DNA of 10,567 nucleotides from Candidatus Wirthbacteria bacterium CG2_30_54_11 (GTDB lineage: Bacteria; Patescibacteriota; CG2-30-54-11). Below the pieces are notes generated by a model. The model was not told where the DNA came from and ran no database searches. It saw nothing but the letters and a program-made list of their open reading frames with translations. Position 1 is the stretch's first letter; each line of letters begins with the position of its first letter. Where the stretch lies: NCBI GenBank assembly GCA_001873755.1, contig MNZT01000113.1, forward strand, positions 1 through 10,567. The letters run 5' to 3'. Below are positions 1 to 6,017 of the stretch, one piece after another. The translations under genes and the position numbers were made by a program.

Positions 1-258
1 AAGGTCTTGGCAGACGGGGGCTATACCGGAGAGAAGTTTGCTCATGAAGTGGAGTTCCTGATCAAGGCAGAAGTTGAGATTGCGAAACGAAATGAGCTTC
101 ATACGTTTGCGGTACTACCAAAGAGATGGGTGGTCGAGAGATGTTTTGGATGGCTAGAAAAGTCACGAAGGCTTTGGAAGAACTGTGAAAGAAAGACTAA
201 TTCGTCATTGCAAATGATGGTCTTATGTTTTCTCGTTATCCTATTGAAAATATTTTGA
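1..258 (+). CDS. IS5-family DDE transposase, C-terminal fragment
   Basis: The frame is open from base 1 and ends with TGA at 256-258, so only about 85 C-terminal residues are seen. Two hallmarks of the IS5 / DDE_Tnp_1 fold are visible. LADGGYTG carries the second catalytic Asp, and WVVERCFGWLEKSRRL carries the catalytic Glu followed by the Arg/Lys-rich helix typical of the family. The TTG at 7 is only an apparent start; the real start lies upstream of the window. There is no frameshift or internal stop in the visible part, so the element could be intact. The role is cut-and-paste movement of the IS. Family assignment is confident; the exact IS group is not. Confidence 0.9.
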   Translation, partial: KVLADGGYTGEKFAHEVEFLIKAEVEIAKRNELHTFAVLPKRWVVERCFGWLEKSRRLWKNCERKTNSSLQMMVLCFLVILLKIF

Positions 259-266
259 ACAGGCTC
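1..266 (+). mobile_element. IS5-family insertion sequence, right end (left part outside window)
   Basis: The window opens inside a transposase frame that stops at 256-258. The stop codon lies inside the sequence TTTTGAACAGGCTC (253-266). Read from the other strand this begins GAGCCTGTTC, which resembles the terminal inverted repeats of the IS1031/IS427-type branch of IS5. The next three bases, TTA (267-269), fit the short TNA-type target duplication of that branch, but the left end is not visible so the duplication cannot be confirmed. The boundary at 266 is therefore inferred from the repeat, not from a matched pair of ends. Confidence 0.7.
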
Positions 267-299
267 TTACGACGGTGCAATACTTCCAGATGGGAATAG

Positions 300-677
300 A
301 TGAATGCCATAATATCTCGGATTTTATTCTCAATCGTCTTGTTTGTTCTTACTCTTGTCTCCGGCTTCATCGTCGCCATCACCGACAACCCCTATAATAT
401 AGTCTTCTTTACCATCCACAAGCTGTTCGCCTTGGTAACCACGATCGTGACTGGTATCGCGATCTACCAGATGCAGAAGGGTATCGGGCTGAAGCCTGTG
501 GTTGTCTTCTTGGTGGTGGTGTCAGTTCTGTTCGTCATAGCCTTATTCTCATCCGGGGCGATGCTCAGCATTCAGAAGACTCCTGCGTCAGCGGTGCTGA
601 TCGTGCATCGCATCGTACCGGTACTGATGACCGTCAGCGCAGGGGCGACAGTGTTTTTTCTCACGAGCGGGAAATAA
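300..677 (+). CDS. Small four-helix integral membrane protein, function unknown
   Basis: The 125-residue product is almost wholly hydrophobic, with four predicted transmembrane helices at about residues 6-27, 37-56, 66-86 and 99-121. There is no cleavable signal peptide and no soluble domain. Two histidines sit near the starts of helices 2 and 4 (H40 in TIHK, H103 in IVHR), an arrangement loosely like small b-type haem or cytochrome b561-like membrane proteins. That resemblance is only a suggestion. The start ATG at 300 has only a weak purine stretch (GATGGGAA) before it. An IS5-type element ends 33 bp upstream, so the native promoter may be displaced or replaced by read-through from the IS. 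A strong intrinsic terminator follows the TAA stop. It appears to be a single-gene unit. Confidence 0.75.
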   Translation: MNAIISRILFSIVLFVLTLVSGFIVAITDNPYNIVFFTIHKLFALVTTIVTGIAIYQMQKGIGLKPVVVFLVVVSVLFVIALFSSGAMLSIQKTPASAVLIVHRIVPVLMTVSAGATVFFLTSGK

Positions 678-701
678 CAGCGAACAGCTTCGGATTATTG
701 T

Positions 702-730
702 AGAGACGAGGCAGTGCCTCGTCTCTTTTC
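702..730 (+). terminator. Intrinsic terminator after the four-helix membrane protein gene
   Basis: An 11-bp perfect stem (AGAGACGAGGC at 702-712, GCCTCGTCTCT at 716-726) closes a 3-nt loop. It is followed by TTTC, so the descending arm and tail read TCTCTTTTC. It lies 25 bp after the TAA at 675-677. On the minus strand the stem is preserved but the tail is ACAATAA, so plus-strand termination is the better fit. Confidence 0.9.
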
Positions 731-740
731 TGGTTTGTAG

Positions 741-776
741 GACCTCACCCTGCCCTCTCCTCACAGGAGAGGGGGA
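741..776. repeat. Palindromic intergenic repeat (CCCTCTCCT / AGGAGAGGG hairpin)
   Basis: A 9-bp perfect stem, CCCTCTCCT (753-761) and AGGAGAGGG (765-773), closes a CAC loop, preceded by CCTCACCCTG. This type of CTCACCCT...CTCTCC...GGAGAGGG unit recurs in the intergenic DNA of many bacteria as a REP-like dispersed palindrome (recognised from memory; not searched). It sits between two convergent genes, 3 bp from the stop of the amidotransferase gene. It could end or stabilise that minus-strand mRNA, but no T-tract follows on that strand, so it is not called a terminator. Confidence 0.6.
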
Positions 777-778
777 AC

Positions 779-1486
779 TTATTCCTTGGTCCATAGGTCC
801 AGGAACTGGAACATTTTCTGGTTGATGGGCTGGTAGTCGTGGGACTGCAGGACAGCGGTCTGCTGGATATAGGGCAGATCACGGTAAGCTTCCAATTCAT
901 GGCCGCAGTTCTGGATCATGCCGTTGATGGCGTCCAGGGTGAATTCGAAATGGCACTGGAAGCCGTAGACGCGAGGAGTGTAGCGGACTATCTGGCGGGG
1001 GCAGCCTTTGCTCGCGGCCAGCACTTCCGCCTTGGGTGTCAGGCCGGGCATGTCGCCGTGCCAGTGGCCGACCTGGAATACTTCGGGGAATTTTGAAAAA
1101 CAGGGATCCTGCCTGCCGGCCTCGGTCAGGGTCAGGTCAAACACGCCGATCTCGCGGTTCGGGCTGTGGTCAAACTTGGCACCGAGCGCTTCGCCTATGA
1201 GTTGAGCTCCGAGACAGACGCCGAGTACGAAAATGTCGGTATCGATCACCTGTCTTATGAAAACAATTTCTTCTGCGGCATGGAAATGAGGGCATTCGGC
1301 TTCGGTGGTGGCAGGTGACTGGGGTCCGCCCATCACTACCAGCAGATCGATGGTAGTCGGGTCGGAGGGGAAGCGGTCACCCATGTACAGGCGGGTGCAG
1401 GTCAGCTGGTGGCCGCGGTCGCGCACCCAGGCGGAGATGGCGGCCGGGGATTCGAACGATTCGTGCTGGATGATGTGGACGTGCAT
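779..1486 (-). CDS. Class I glutamine amidotransferase domain protein (GMP synthase-like, stand-alone)
   Basis: The product is a stand-alone type 1 glutamine amidotransferase of about 235 residues. The glutaminase triad is visible: the nucleophile Cys91 in GVCLGAQ (nucleophile elbow), and His179 and Glu181 in FQCHFEFT. An MGGPQSP loop near residue 52 fits the oxyanion strand. The family hydrolyses glutamine and passes ammonia to a partner; no synthase domain is fused here and the acceptor substrate is unknown. The start chosen is ATG at 1486, preceded by AGAGGT about 6 nt upstream, and it gives the usual short first strand (MHVHIIQHE). A longer in-frame start at 1567 would overlap dprA and adds residues unlike the family. 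It lies 55 bp downstream of dprA and ends with TAA. An alternative reading is a gamma-glutamyl-hydrolase-type (peptidase C26) enzyme. Confidence 0.88.
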   Translation of the reverse strand: MHVHIIQHESFESPAAISAWVRDRGHQLTCTRLYMGDRFPSDPTTIDLLVVMGGPQSPATTEAECPHFHAAEEIVFIRQVIDTDIFVLGVCLGAQLIGEALGAKFDHSPNREIGVFDLTLTEAGRQDPCFSKFPEVFQVGHWHGDMPGLTPKAEVLAASKGCPRQIVRYTPRVYGFQCHFEFTLDAINGMIQNCGHELEAYRDLPYIQQTAVLQSHDYQPINQKMFQFLDLWTKE

Positions 1487-1515
1487 ACAGAGACCTCTGG
1501 TGATCGAAGGTAGGG

Positions 1516-1531
1516 CCGTTGCATGCAACGG
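1516..1531. promoter_or_regulatory. Perfect 16-bp palindrome between dprA and the amidotransferase gene
   Basis: CCGTTGCATGCAACGG is exactly self-complementary, with no spacer. It sits in the 55-bp gap between the dprA stop codon (1542) and the amidotransferase start (1486), 30 bp before that start. A spacerless palindrome makes a poor RNA hairpin but a good binding site for a dimeric DNA-binding protein, so an operator is the likeliest reading. The regulator is not identifiable from the window. Confidence 0.45.
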
Positions 1532-1541
1532 TTCTACAAAA

Positions 1542-2621
1542 TTATGAAATGCTGTAGATACCACCACCCTGGTTTCTCACTTTGCCCTTGATTTCCAGCA
1601 TGGTGAGCAGCGCGGTCACTTCGGCAGCTGACTTCCGACTCAGCCTGACGATACTGTCGATGTGGAGCGGTTCGCTTTCGATCAGTGTCAGGATGGAGGC
1701 TTCTGCAGGAGAATCAGGAATGGTCTTGCGCGCTTCGACCTGCCTGATCGTCTGCTCGATATTGAGTTCATCCAGGATATCCTGGGCGCAGGTCACCGGG
1801 ATGGCTCCCTTCTGGATCAGGTGGTTGGTGCCGATGCTCTGGGGGCTGTAGATGCTGCCCGGGACGGCAAAGACATCGCGGTTCTGCTCCAGCGCAAAAC
1901 TGGCGGTGATGAGCGCACCGCTTTTTTCTCCGGCTTCAATGACTACCGTGCCCAGGCTGAGACCGGAGATGATGCGGTTGCGCATGGGGAAAAAGGACGG
2001 CTGGGGCATGGTGCCGAGCGGGAACTCAGAGATGAGGGCGCCATGTTCCATAATATTTTGAGCGAGCTTCAGGTTGGTCCTGGGGTAGATCTGATCTACC
2101 GCTGACCCGAGGACCGCGAGGGCGCTGCCACTAGCTTTTAGGCAGCTTTCATGGGCTATCGCGTCGATCCCCAGCGCCAGTCCGCTGACGATGGTCAATC
2201 CGGCTCGGCTCAGTTCGGCTGCCAGCCGTTCGGCGACCTGCCGGCCATAGCTCGTGACCTTGCGCGTGCCGACGAGTGCGATCGAAAGGCTGGTTTCCGC
2301 TGGCAGCGTACCGCGGACATAGAGCAGGGCAGGAGGCAGGTAGATCTGTTTGAGCAGGGCAGGGTAGGCTTCGTCTTCCGGAGCCAGCAGCAGGACGCCT
2401 GCTTTTTCGACTTTTTCCATTTCCAGATCAGGGTCGATGGTCGCTTTCGTCTTCCAGCTTTCGACCACGCGGGCCGGGAAGCCGGACTTTTCGACCTCAG
2501 TGGACGATGCTTCCCAGGCGGCTTCCGCCGAGCCGAACCGTTCGATCAGCCGGGCGATGGTGGCCGGACCGATGCCGTCGAGGCGGGTGAGGGAGAGGAG
2601 GTATTTTTTTGATGATGACAT
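1542..2621 (-). CDS. dprA: DNA-processing protein DprA (Smf)
   Basis: DprA binds incoming single-stranded DNA and loads RecA during natural transformation. The 359-residue product has the full family layout. An N-terminal HhH/SAM-like region (about 5-45) contains LDGIGPATIARLIERFGS. The Rossmann-like DNA_processg_A domain (about 75-285) has VGTRKVTSYGR (117-127), SGLALGID (146-153) and FPMRNRIISGLS (211-222). A C-terminal winged helix (about 305-358) ends GGGIYSIS. The start at 2621 gives MSSSKKYLLSLTRLDGIGP, matching where the family begins. An extension up to 2726 is open but crosses repeat DNA. No Shine-Dalgarno is visible; a run of degenerate heptamers precedes the ATG instead. It stops with TAA and lies 106 bp after manC, so it may be the operon's distal part or have its own promoter. 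Confidence 0.95.
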   Translation of the reverse strand: MSSSKKYLLSLTRLDGIGPATIARLIERFGSAEAAWEASSTEVEKSGFPARVVESWKTKATIDPDLEMEKVEKAGVLLLAPEDEAYPALLKQIYLPPALLYVRGTLPAETSLSIALVGTRKVTSYGRQVAERLAAELSRAGLTIVSGLALGIDAIAHESCLKASGSALAVLGSAVDQIYPRTNLKLAQNIMEHGALISEFPLGTMPQPSFFPMRNRIISGLSLGTVVIEAGEKSGALITASFALEQNRDVFAVPGSIYSPQSIGTNHLIQKGAIPVTCAQDILDELNIEQTIRQVEARKTIPDSPAEASILTLIESEPLHIDSIVRLSRKSAAEVTALLTMLEIKGKVRNQGGGIYSIS

Positions 2622-2625
2622 GCGA

Positions 2626-2646
2626 GGTAGGAAGTAAGAAGTAGGA
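2626..2646. repeat. Three degenerate heptamers directly upstream of dprA
   Basis: On the plus strand GGTAGGA (2626-2632), AGTAAGA (2633-2639) and AGTAGGA (2640-2646) form a tandem of three 7-nt units. On the coding strand this is a pyrimidine-rich stretch ending 4 nt before the dprA ATG, exactly where a ribosome-binding site would be expected. Heptamer arrays can change copy number by slippage. Confidence 0.55.
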
Positions 2647-2665
2647 TGTATGAAATCACCACAGT

Positions 2666-2699
2666 GCGGCTTTTCCAAGCCGCGGGATGGGGTTGCGGC
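2666..2699. repeat. Nested inverted repeats in the manC-dprA gap
   Basis: GCGGCTT (2666-2672) and AAGCCGC (2677-2683) form a 7-bp stem with a 4-nt loop. A third arm, GCGGC at 2695-2699, can pair with GCCGC inside 2677-2683 instead. On the minus-strand transcript the order is therefore arm 1 (GCCGC), arm 2 (GCGGCTT), arm 3 (AAGCCGC), with pairs 1-2 and 2-3 mutually exclusive. No T-tract follows on either strand, so it is not an intrinsic terminator. It may be a dispersed palindromic repeat. Confidence 0.45.
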
Positions 2700-2727
2700 G
2701 TTGTGAACCCGGTGCGAAGGCAGCACG

Positions 2728-3801
2728 TCAGAGATACGAATCGCGTTTATCTTTTTTCAGCTTGTCCACGAGCTGTTTGACCTCTTCGGCGCGGTCCATG
2801 GGGCAGATGAGGGTCGCATCCTCCGTGTCGATCACGATCATATTCTGGAGTCCGATGGTTGCGATCAGGCGGTCCGAGGAGGAGTAGATGAGAGAATTCT
2901 CCGTATCGACGCCTTCATGCTGGCCGAAGACAAAATTGGACCCCTTGTTGGCCGGGAGGATGGTTTTGACAGTCTTCCAGCTGCCGATATCGTCCCAGCC
3001 GATGTCGGACGGGATGACGACGATGTTGTGCGCTTTTTCCATGATCGCCGTGTCGATCGGCTCTTTGGGGAGCGTCGGATAGAGGGCGCGGATAGTGCTC
3101 TGCTCGTCGCGCGTACCTATGGCGGCAGCGATGCGCATGAGAGGCTCGTACAGTTTCGGTGCATGCAGGCGATAGGCCTCGAGCAGTACTTCGGCGCGGG
3201 CGATGAAAATGCCGGCATTCCAGAAATAATTGCCGGCCGCGAGAAAAGCGTGGGCGGTCGGCAGATTTGGTTTTTCTGTAAAAGCTTTGACCTTGAATAT
3301 TTCCTGATCGTGTATACAGGCAAAGCTGTCGCCGGAAGAGATATAGCCGTAGCCGGTGGCAGGATGGGTGGGCTGAATGCCCAGAGTGACGATGACATCG
3401 TGCCGGGAGGCAATGGTTTCGGCGACCTTCAGCAGTTTGATGAACTCTTTGCCTTTTTGAATGACATGATCAGCATGGAGCGAAGCGAGGATGGCTTTGG
3501 AATCTCTGGCTCTCACATAGCACGCTCCCAGACCTATGACCGGTGCGGTGTCCCGTCTGTCCGGTTCGGTGATGATGTTGGCCGGGGGCAAGGCAGGGAG
3601 CTGTTCTGCGATCTGGTCAGTATGTGACTGGGCGGTCACCACAAATATATGTTCGAGCGGGATGAGGGACAGGATCCGCTTGACCGTTTCCTGGATCATG
3701 GAGCCGTGTCCGGTCAAGTTCAGGAGGTGTTTGGGAAAGTGGCTGCGGCTGACCGGCCACAGTCTGCTGCCGCTGCCGCCGGCAGGTATGATGGCGTACA
3801 T
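2728..3801 (-). CDS. manC: Mannose-1-phosphate guanylyltransferase (GDP-mannose pyrophosphorylase)
   Basis: The enzyme makes GDP-mannose from mannose-1-phosphate and GTP for mannose- or fucose-containing surface glycans. The 357-residue product shows the nucleotidyltransferase signature GGSGSRLWPVSR (8-19), then EPDRRDTAP (79-87), the metal-site region ADH (110-112), GYGYI (150-154), FTEKP (174-178), WNAGIF (194-199), and IGWDDIGSW near 268, all in family order. The common PKQ(F/L)L near residue 23 reads PKHLL here. There is no C-terminal cupin/isomerase domain, so it is the short single-function form. The ATG at 3801 is preceded by TGAGGA, which overlaps the TGA stop of the upstream gene (gap 11 nt), pointing to translational coupling. 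It ends with TGA. Confidence 0.93.
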   Translation of the reverse strand: MYAIIPAGGSGSRLWPVSRSHFPKHLLNLTGHGSMIQETVKRILSLIPLEHIFVVTAQSHTDQIAEQLPALPPANIITEPDRRDTAPVIGLGACYVRARDSKAILASLHADHVIQKGKEFIKLLKVAETIASRHDVIVTLGIQPTHPATGYGYISSGDSFACIHDQEIFKVKAFTEKPNLPTAHAFLAAGNYFWNAGIFIARAEVLLEAYRLHAPKLYEPLMRIAAAIGTRDEQSTIRALYPTLPKEPIDTAIMEKAHNIVVIPSDIGWDDIGSWKTVKTILPANKGSNFVFGQHEGVDTENSLIYSSSDRLIATIGLQNMIVIDTEDATLICPMDRAEEVKQLVDKLKKDKRDSYL

Positions 3802-3812
3802 GGGCGATTTCC

Positions 3813-4670
3813 TCAGATAGGGGGTCGCAGGAGCGAAGTGATCTGACGGTACATGGAGGTCAGCTTTGGCGGGGCAGAGAGGTCCGGCAGTCTGAGGTGA
3901 GTGATCGCCGTATCCGAAAAGGTGAGAAGCCTGAAATACGGGGAAGGCGCGGTGTTATCGGTATCTAGATAACTGTTCAGTTCCCGCTCCTTCAGGAGGG
4001 CGGATTTGTTTTCGAGGAACACTCTCGAGGGCTGAATGTAGGAAAAATATGGTTTTTCCGCGTCCGGTTCGAGAGAAAGGGAGGTACGCGGTGCCGGGTT
4101 CCACAGCCACCCCAGGACAAATCCGATACCGATGATGAGCAGTGGCTGAACAGTCCATTGCAGATTGTTCCGGCGAGACGGAGCGGGAGGCTCGGCTGCC
4201 GGCAGAGCAGAGGACGAACTCGCCGTGTAGTCCTGTCCCGGATGAGGTCCAAATGAGAGGATCTGCGGCCCGGGTGCAGCGTGAGGCCTTTGGTTCAGGG
4301 TCAGGGTCTGGTTGGCATACGCCGGACCGGCAGAAAATGGGGAGGGCGTATCCATGAGTTCGAGGATATCGATGTCCTCGGTTTCTTTGGCGAGTGAGAA
4401 TTTCAGGATCGCGAAAAGGAGCATGAAATAAATGACCGGCACTGCCTGGAGCCAGCCATGTCCGGCGTTCAGATAGAACACTACGGGGCAGATGAGGGCG
4501 AGCAGGATCTCGACGAGCAGATTTTTCAGACTCGGGTAAATGAGGACGACCAGCACTGCTGTCAGGGCTGAAAAATTACTGAGCGACAGCCTCAGACCTA
4601 GTGCCACGTAGGACCAGGTTTCTAAAATGAGGATATTGAAAAGCGGTGAACGGTACAGAAGGTCAATCAT
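3813..4670 (-). CDS. Membrane protein with N-terminal helices, Pro/Ser-rich linker, one further TM and extracytoplasmic tail; unknown function
   Basis: I do not recognise the family. The 285-residue product has a hydrophobic N-terminal third, probably three or four helices between about 17 and 94 (clearest at 35-46, 51-68 and 74-94). An acidic stretch follows (ETEDIDILELMD, 96-107), then a Pro/Ala/Ser-rich linker (108-165), a single helix at about 174-190, and a tail of about 95 residues. SRRNN just before the last helix suggests the linker is cytoplasmic and the tail is outside. The tail contains PYFRLLTFS (244-252), very like PYLRALTFS in the same position of the protein encoded just upstream. 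The start at 4670 has AAAGAGG 4 nt upstream, overlapping the preceding TAA; the gap is 9 nt. The stop is TGA. Close packing with its neighbours suggests a shared envelope job with the HhH-LytR_C protein. Confidence 0.8.
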   Translation of the reverse strand: MIDLLYRSPLFNILILETWSYVALGLRLSLSNFSALTAVLVVLIYPSLKNLLVEILLALICPVVFYLNAGHGWLQAVPVIYFMLLFAILKFSLAKETEDIDILELMDTPSPFSAGPAYANQTLTLNQRPHAAPGPQILSFGPHPGQDYTASSSSALPAAEPPAPSRRNNLQWTVQPLLIIGIGFVLGWLWNPAPRTSLSLEPDAEKPYFSYIQPSRVFLENKSALLKERELNSYLDTDNTAPSPYFRLLTFSDTAITHLRLPDLSAPPKLTSMYRQITSLLRPPI

Positions 4671-4679
4671 GCTGCCTCT

Positions 4680-5996
4680 TTAGTTGAGGCCGATCACGAC
4701 CACGATATCCGTCGACTGGCCGGGGTAGAGTTGAGCTTTCATGTCGGGTGTATAGGCACCCGCGATTGCCTTGCGTACAGCTTCGGCCTTTGGTGAGTCT
4801 GATGCGGCAAAAAAGATGGTGGTGGTCTGATAATCAGACCGGTCGGCATTGGCTACTTCTTTGACATTGAATTCGGCTGCATTCAGGAGATCTCCTGCGG
4901 TTCTGGCCGCACCTCTGACCCCGCTGCCGTTCAGCACCGACACCGAGACATCGGAGGTTACGATAGGCGTCGAACTGGCACCTTCTTTGAGTCTGATAGC
5001 GAAATCGTCAGCCCAGGCCTGGTAGAGCGCAGTTGCGGATGTCAGTTTTCGGGCGGCATTCTGTTCTGCCCGGTCGTGAAAATAGGGGGAAAAAGTGAGG
5101 GCGCGGAGATAGGGATTCTCGGAGGTCCCTGCGGGGCCGGAGGAGTCCGGATAGGGGATAGAGGATCTGGAAACAGGGGTGTTCCGGGTAAGCATGAAGA
5201 GCCCGAAGCTGATGACGATGCAGCCGAGTCCCAGGAGGATCAGTCCGGCAGGAAATCGCCTGGGAGCGGATCCGCGTTTGGTGATAAAGCTCAGATGGAC
5301 TTCCGGCTTGGAAAAAGTTTTGAAATGGGGGTGATCCTGGTTGGATGCTACCTTGCCGGGCGCAGCGACCGGAATCGGTGCTCCCCGATCGGTGTCGCCG
5401 TCCGGAGCTGGGTCCGTTGCCATTTCCTGGACGGGAGACAAGGGGACTGAGGGGCCGGGAAGTTCGATGGTTTCGGGCAAGGGGGCTTGGGTGGCGACAG
5501 GTTCCGGTTCTACCGGGATAGTGATCAACGTCGAGGGGGGGGCGATAGAGATGCTGATCGGAGTTTCCCTTTTCAAATGCTCCTGAAGACCAGGCTGCTC
5601 CCCGAGAGGAGAAGATCCGGGAGGCAGAGCAGTATCGATCGAGGGGATCCGGACGTTGACGATCAGAGGCGGTTCAGTTTCCTTGAAGGTAAGTTTGATT
5701 TTGCGCGCCAGCGCCTGGGATACGCCTCTGACCGTCTCCGAGATCTGTTTGGCCGTGGAATCAGAAAAAGCCTCCGGGGAAGGGTACACCGCGCTGATCT
5801 TGGCCGAAAGTTTTGGTCCTATGCCGGGTATGGCCCGCAGTCGCTGCTCAAACGAAACCGTTGTTTCCATGCGCGCAGCTTCACCCGCTCCGGGGAGCGA
5901 GGCATCGCCCGCTCTGTTGAGCGAGGCTTCGCCTGCGGACGGCTGAAAAAAAAGTTTACCCAGGCTGGATTTTGTTTTATTTTGCTTGGCTTCCAT
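4680..5996 (-). CDS. Helix-hairpin-helix / transmembrane / LytR_C domain envelope protein
   Basis: The 438-residue product is modular. The N-terminus is basic, followed by three 8-residue repeats (AGEASLNR, AGDASLPG, AGEAARME; 21-44). A helix-hairpin-helix domain (about 48-104) contains IPGIGPKLSAKI, like the DNA-binding HhH of ComEA/RuvA-type proteins. A long Pro-rich linker (about 108-220) follows, then one TM helix (about 249-270) preceded by basic residues (K240, R241, R246, R247), which argues for N-inside topology. PYLRALTFS lies at 295-303. A C-terminal LytR_C-type domain (about 348-438) contains SVSVLNGSGVRGAA and IVVVIGLN. LytR_C domains occur on cell-wall proteins; the role is unknown. 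Predicted topology: HhH in the cytoplasm, LytR_C outside. The start at 5996 has no clear Shine-Dalgarno and lies 21 nt after the eno stop, so translation may depend on the operon mRNA. A start at M43 is possible but less likely. The stop is TAA. Confidence 0.85.
   Translation of the reverse strand: MEAKQNKTKSSLGKLFFQPSAGEASLNRAGDASLPGAGEAARMETTVSFEQRLRAIPGIGPKLSAKISAVYPSPEAFSDSTAKQISETVRGVSQALARKIKLTFKETEPPLIVNVRIPSIDTALPPGSSPLGEQPGLQEHLKRETPISISIAPPSTLITIPVEPEPVATQAPLPETIELPGPSVPLSPVQEMATDPAPDGDTDRGAPIPVAAPGKVASNQDHPHFKTFSKPEVHLSFITKRGSAPRRFPAGLILLGLGCIVISFGLFMLTRNTPVSRSSIPYPDSSGPAGTSENPYLRALTFSPYFHDRAEQNAARKLTSATALYQAWADDFAIRLKEGASSTPIVTSDVSVSVLNGSGVRGAARTAGDLLNAAEFNVKEVANADRSDYQTTTIFFAASDSPKAEAVRKAIAGAYTPDMKAQLYPGQSTDIVVVIGLN
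5888..5935. repeat. 24-nt tandem repeat inside the HhH-LytR_C gene
   Basis: Two adjacent 24-nt units (5888-5911 and 5912-5935) match at 19 of 24 positions. A third, more worn copy precedes them at about 5865-5887. In the coding frame they give the 8-residue repeats of the N-terminus. The second unit contains GCGAGGCTTCGC (5921-5932), which also occurs in the intergenic element at 7598-7609, so the coding repeat may derive from dispersed repeat DNA. Confidence 0.7.
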
Positions 5997-6017
5997 AGAG
6001 GTGCACTCATAAGAAAG

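Noticed and set aside
678..778. tRNA or other stable RNA gene in this or the other intergenic gaps
   Set aside because: No cloverleaf, GGTTCGA-type T-loop or CCA-like end was seen; the gap holds a terminator and a palindromic repeat.
2666..2683. Hairpin as an intrinsic terminator for the manC transcript
   Set aside because: No T-rich stretch follows the stem on either strand.
2917..3627. 236-codon open frame on the plus strand
   Set aside because: It is a shadow of manC, whose motif order is complete on the minus strand.
2728..3815. Possible use of TGA as glycine (Gracilibacteria/Absconditabacteria code)
   Set aside because: TGA ends manC, the 285-aa membrane protein and the ATPase at normal family lengths or just before the next start, and read-through of manC would enter repeat DNA.
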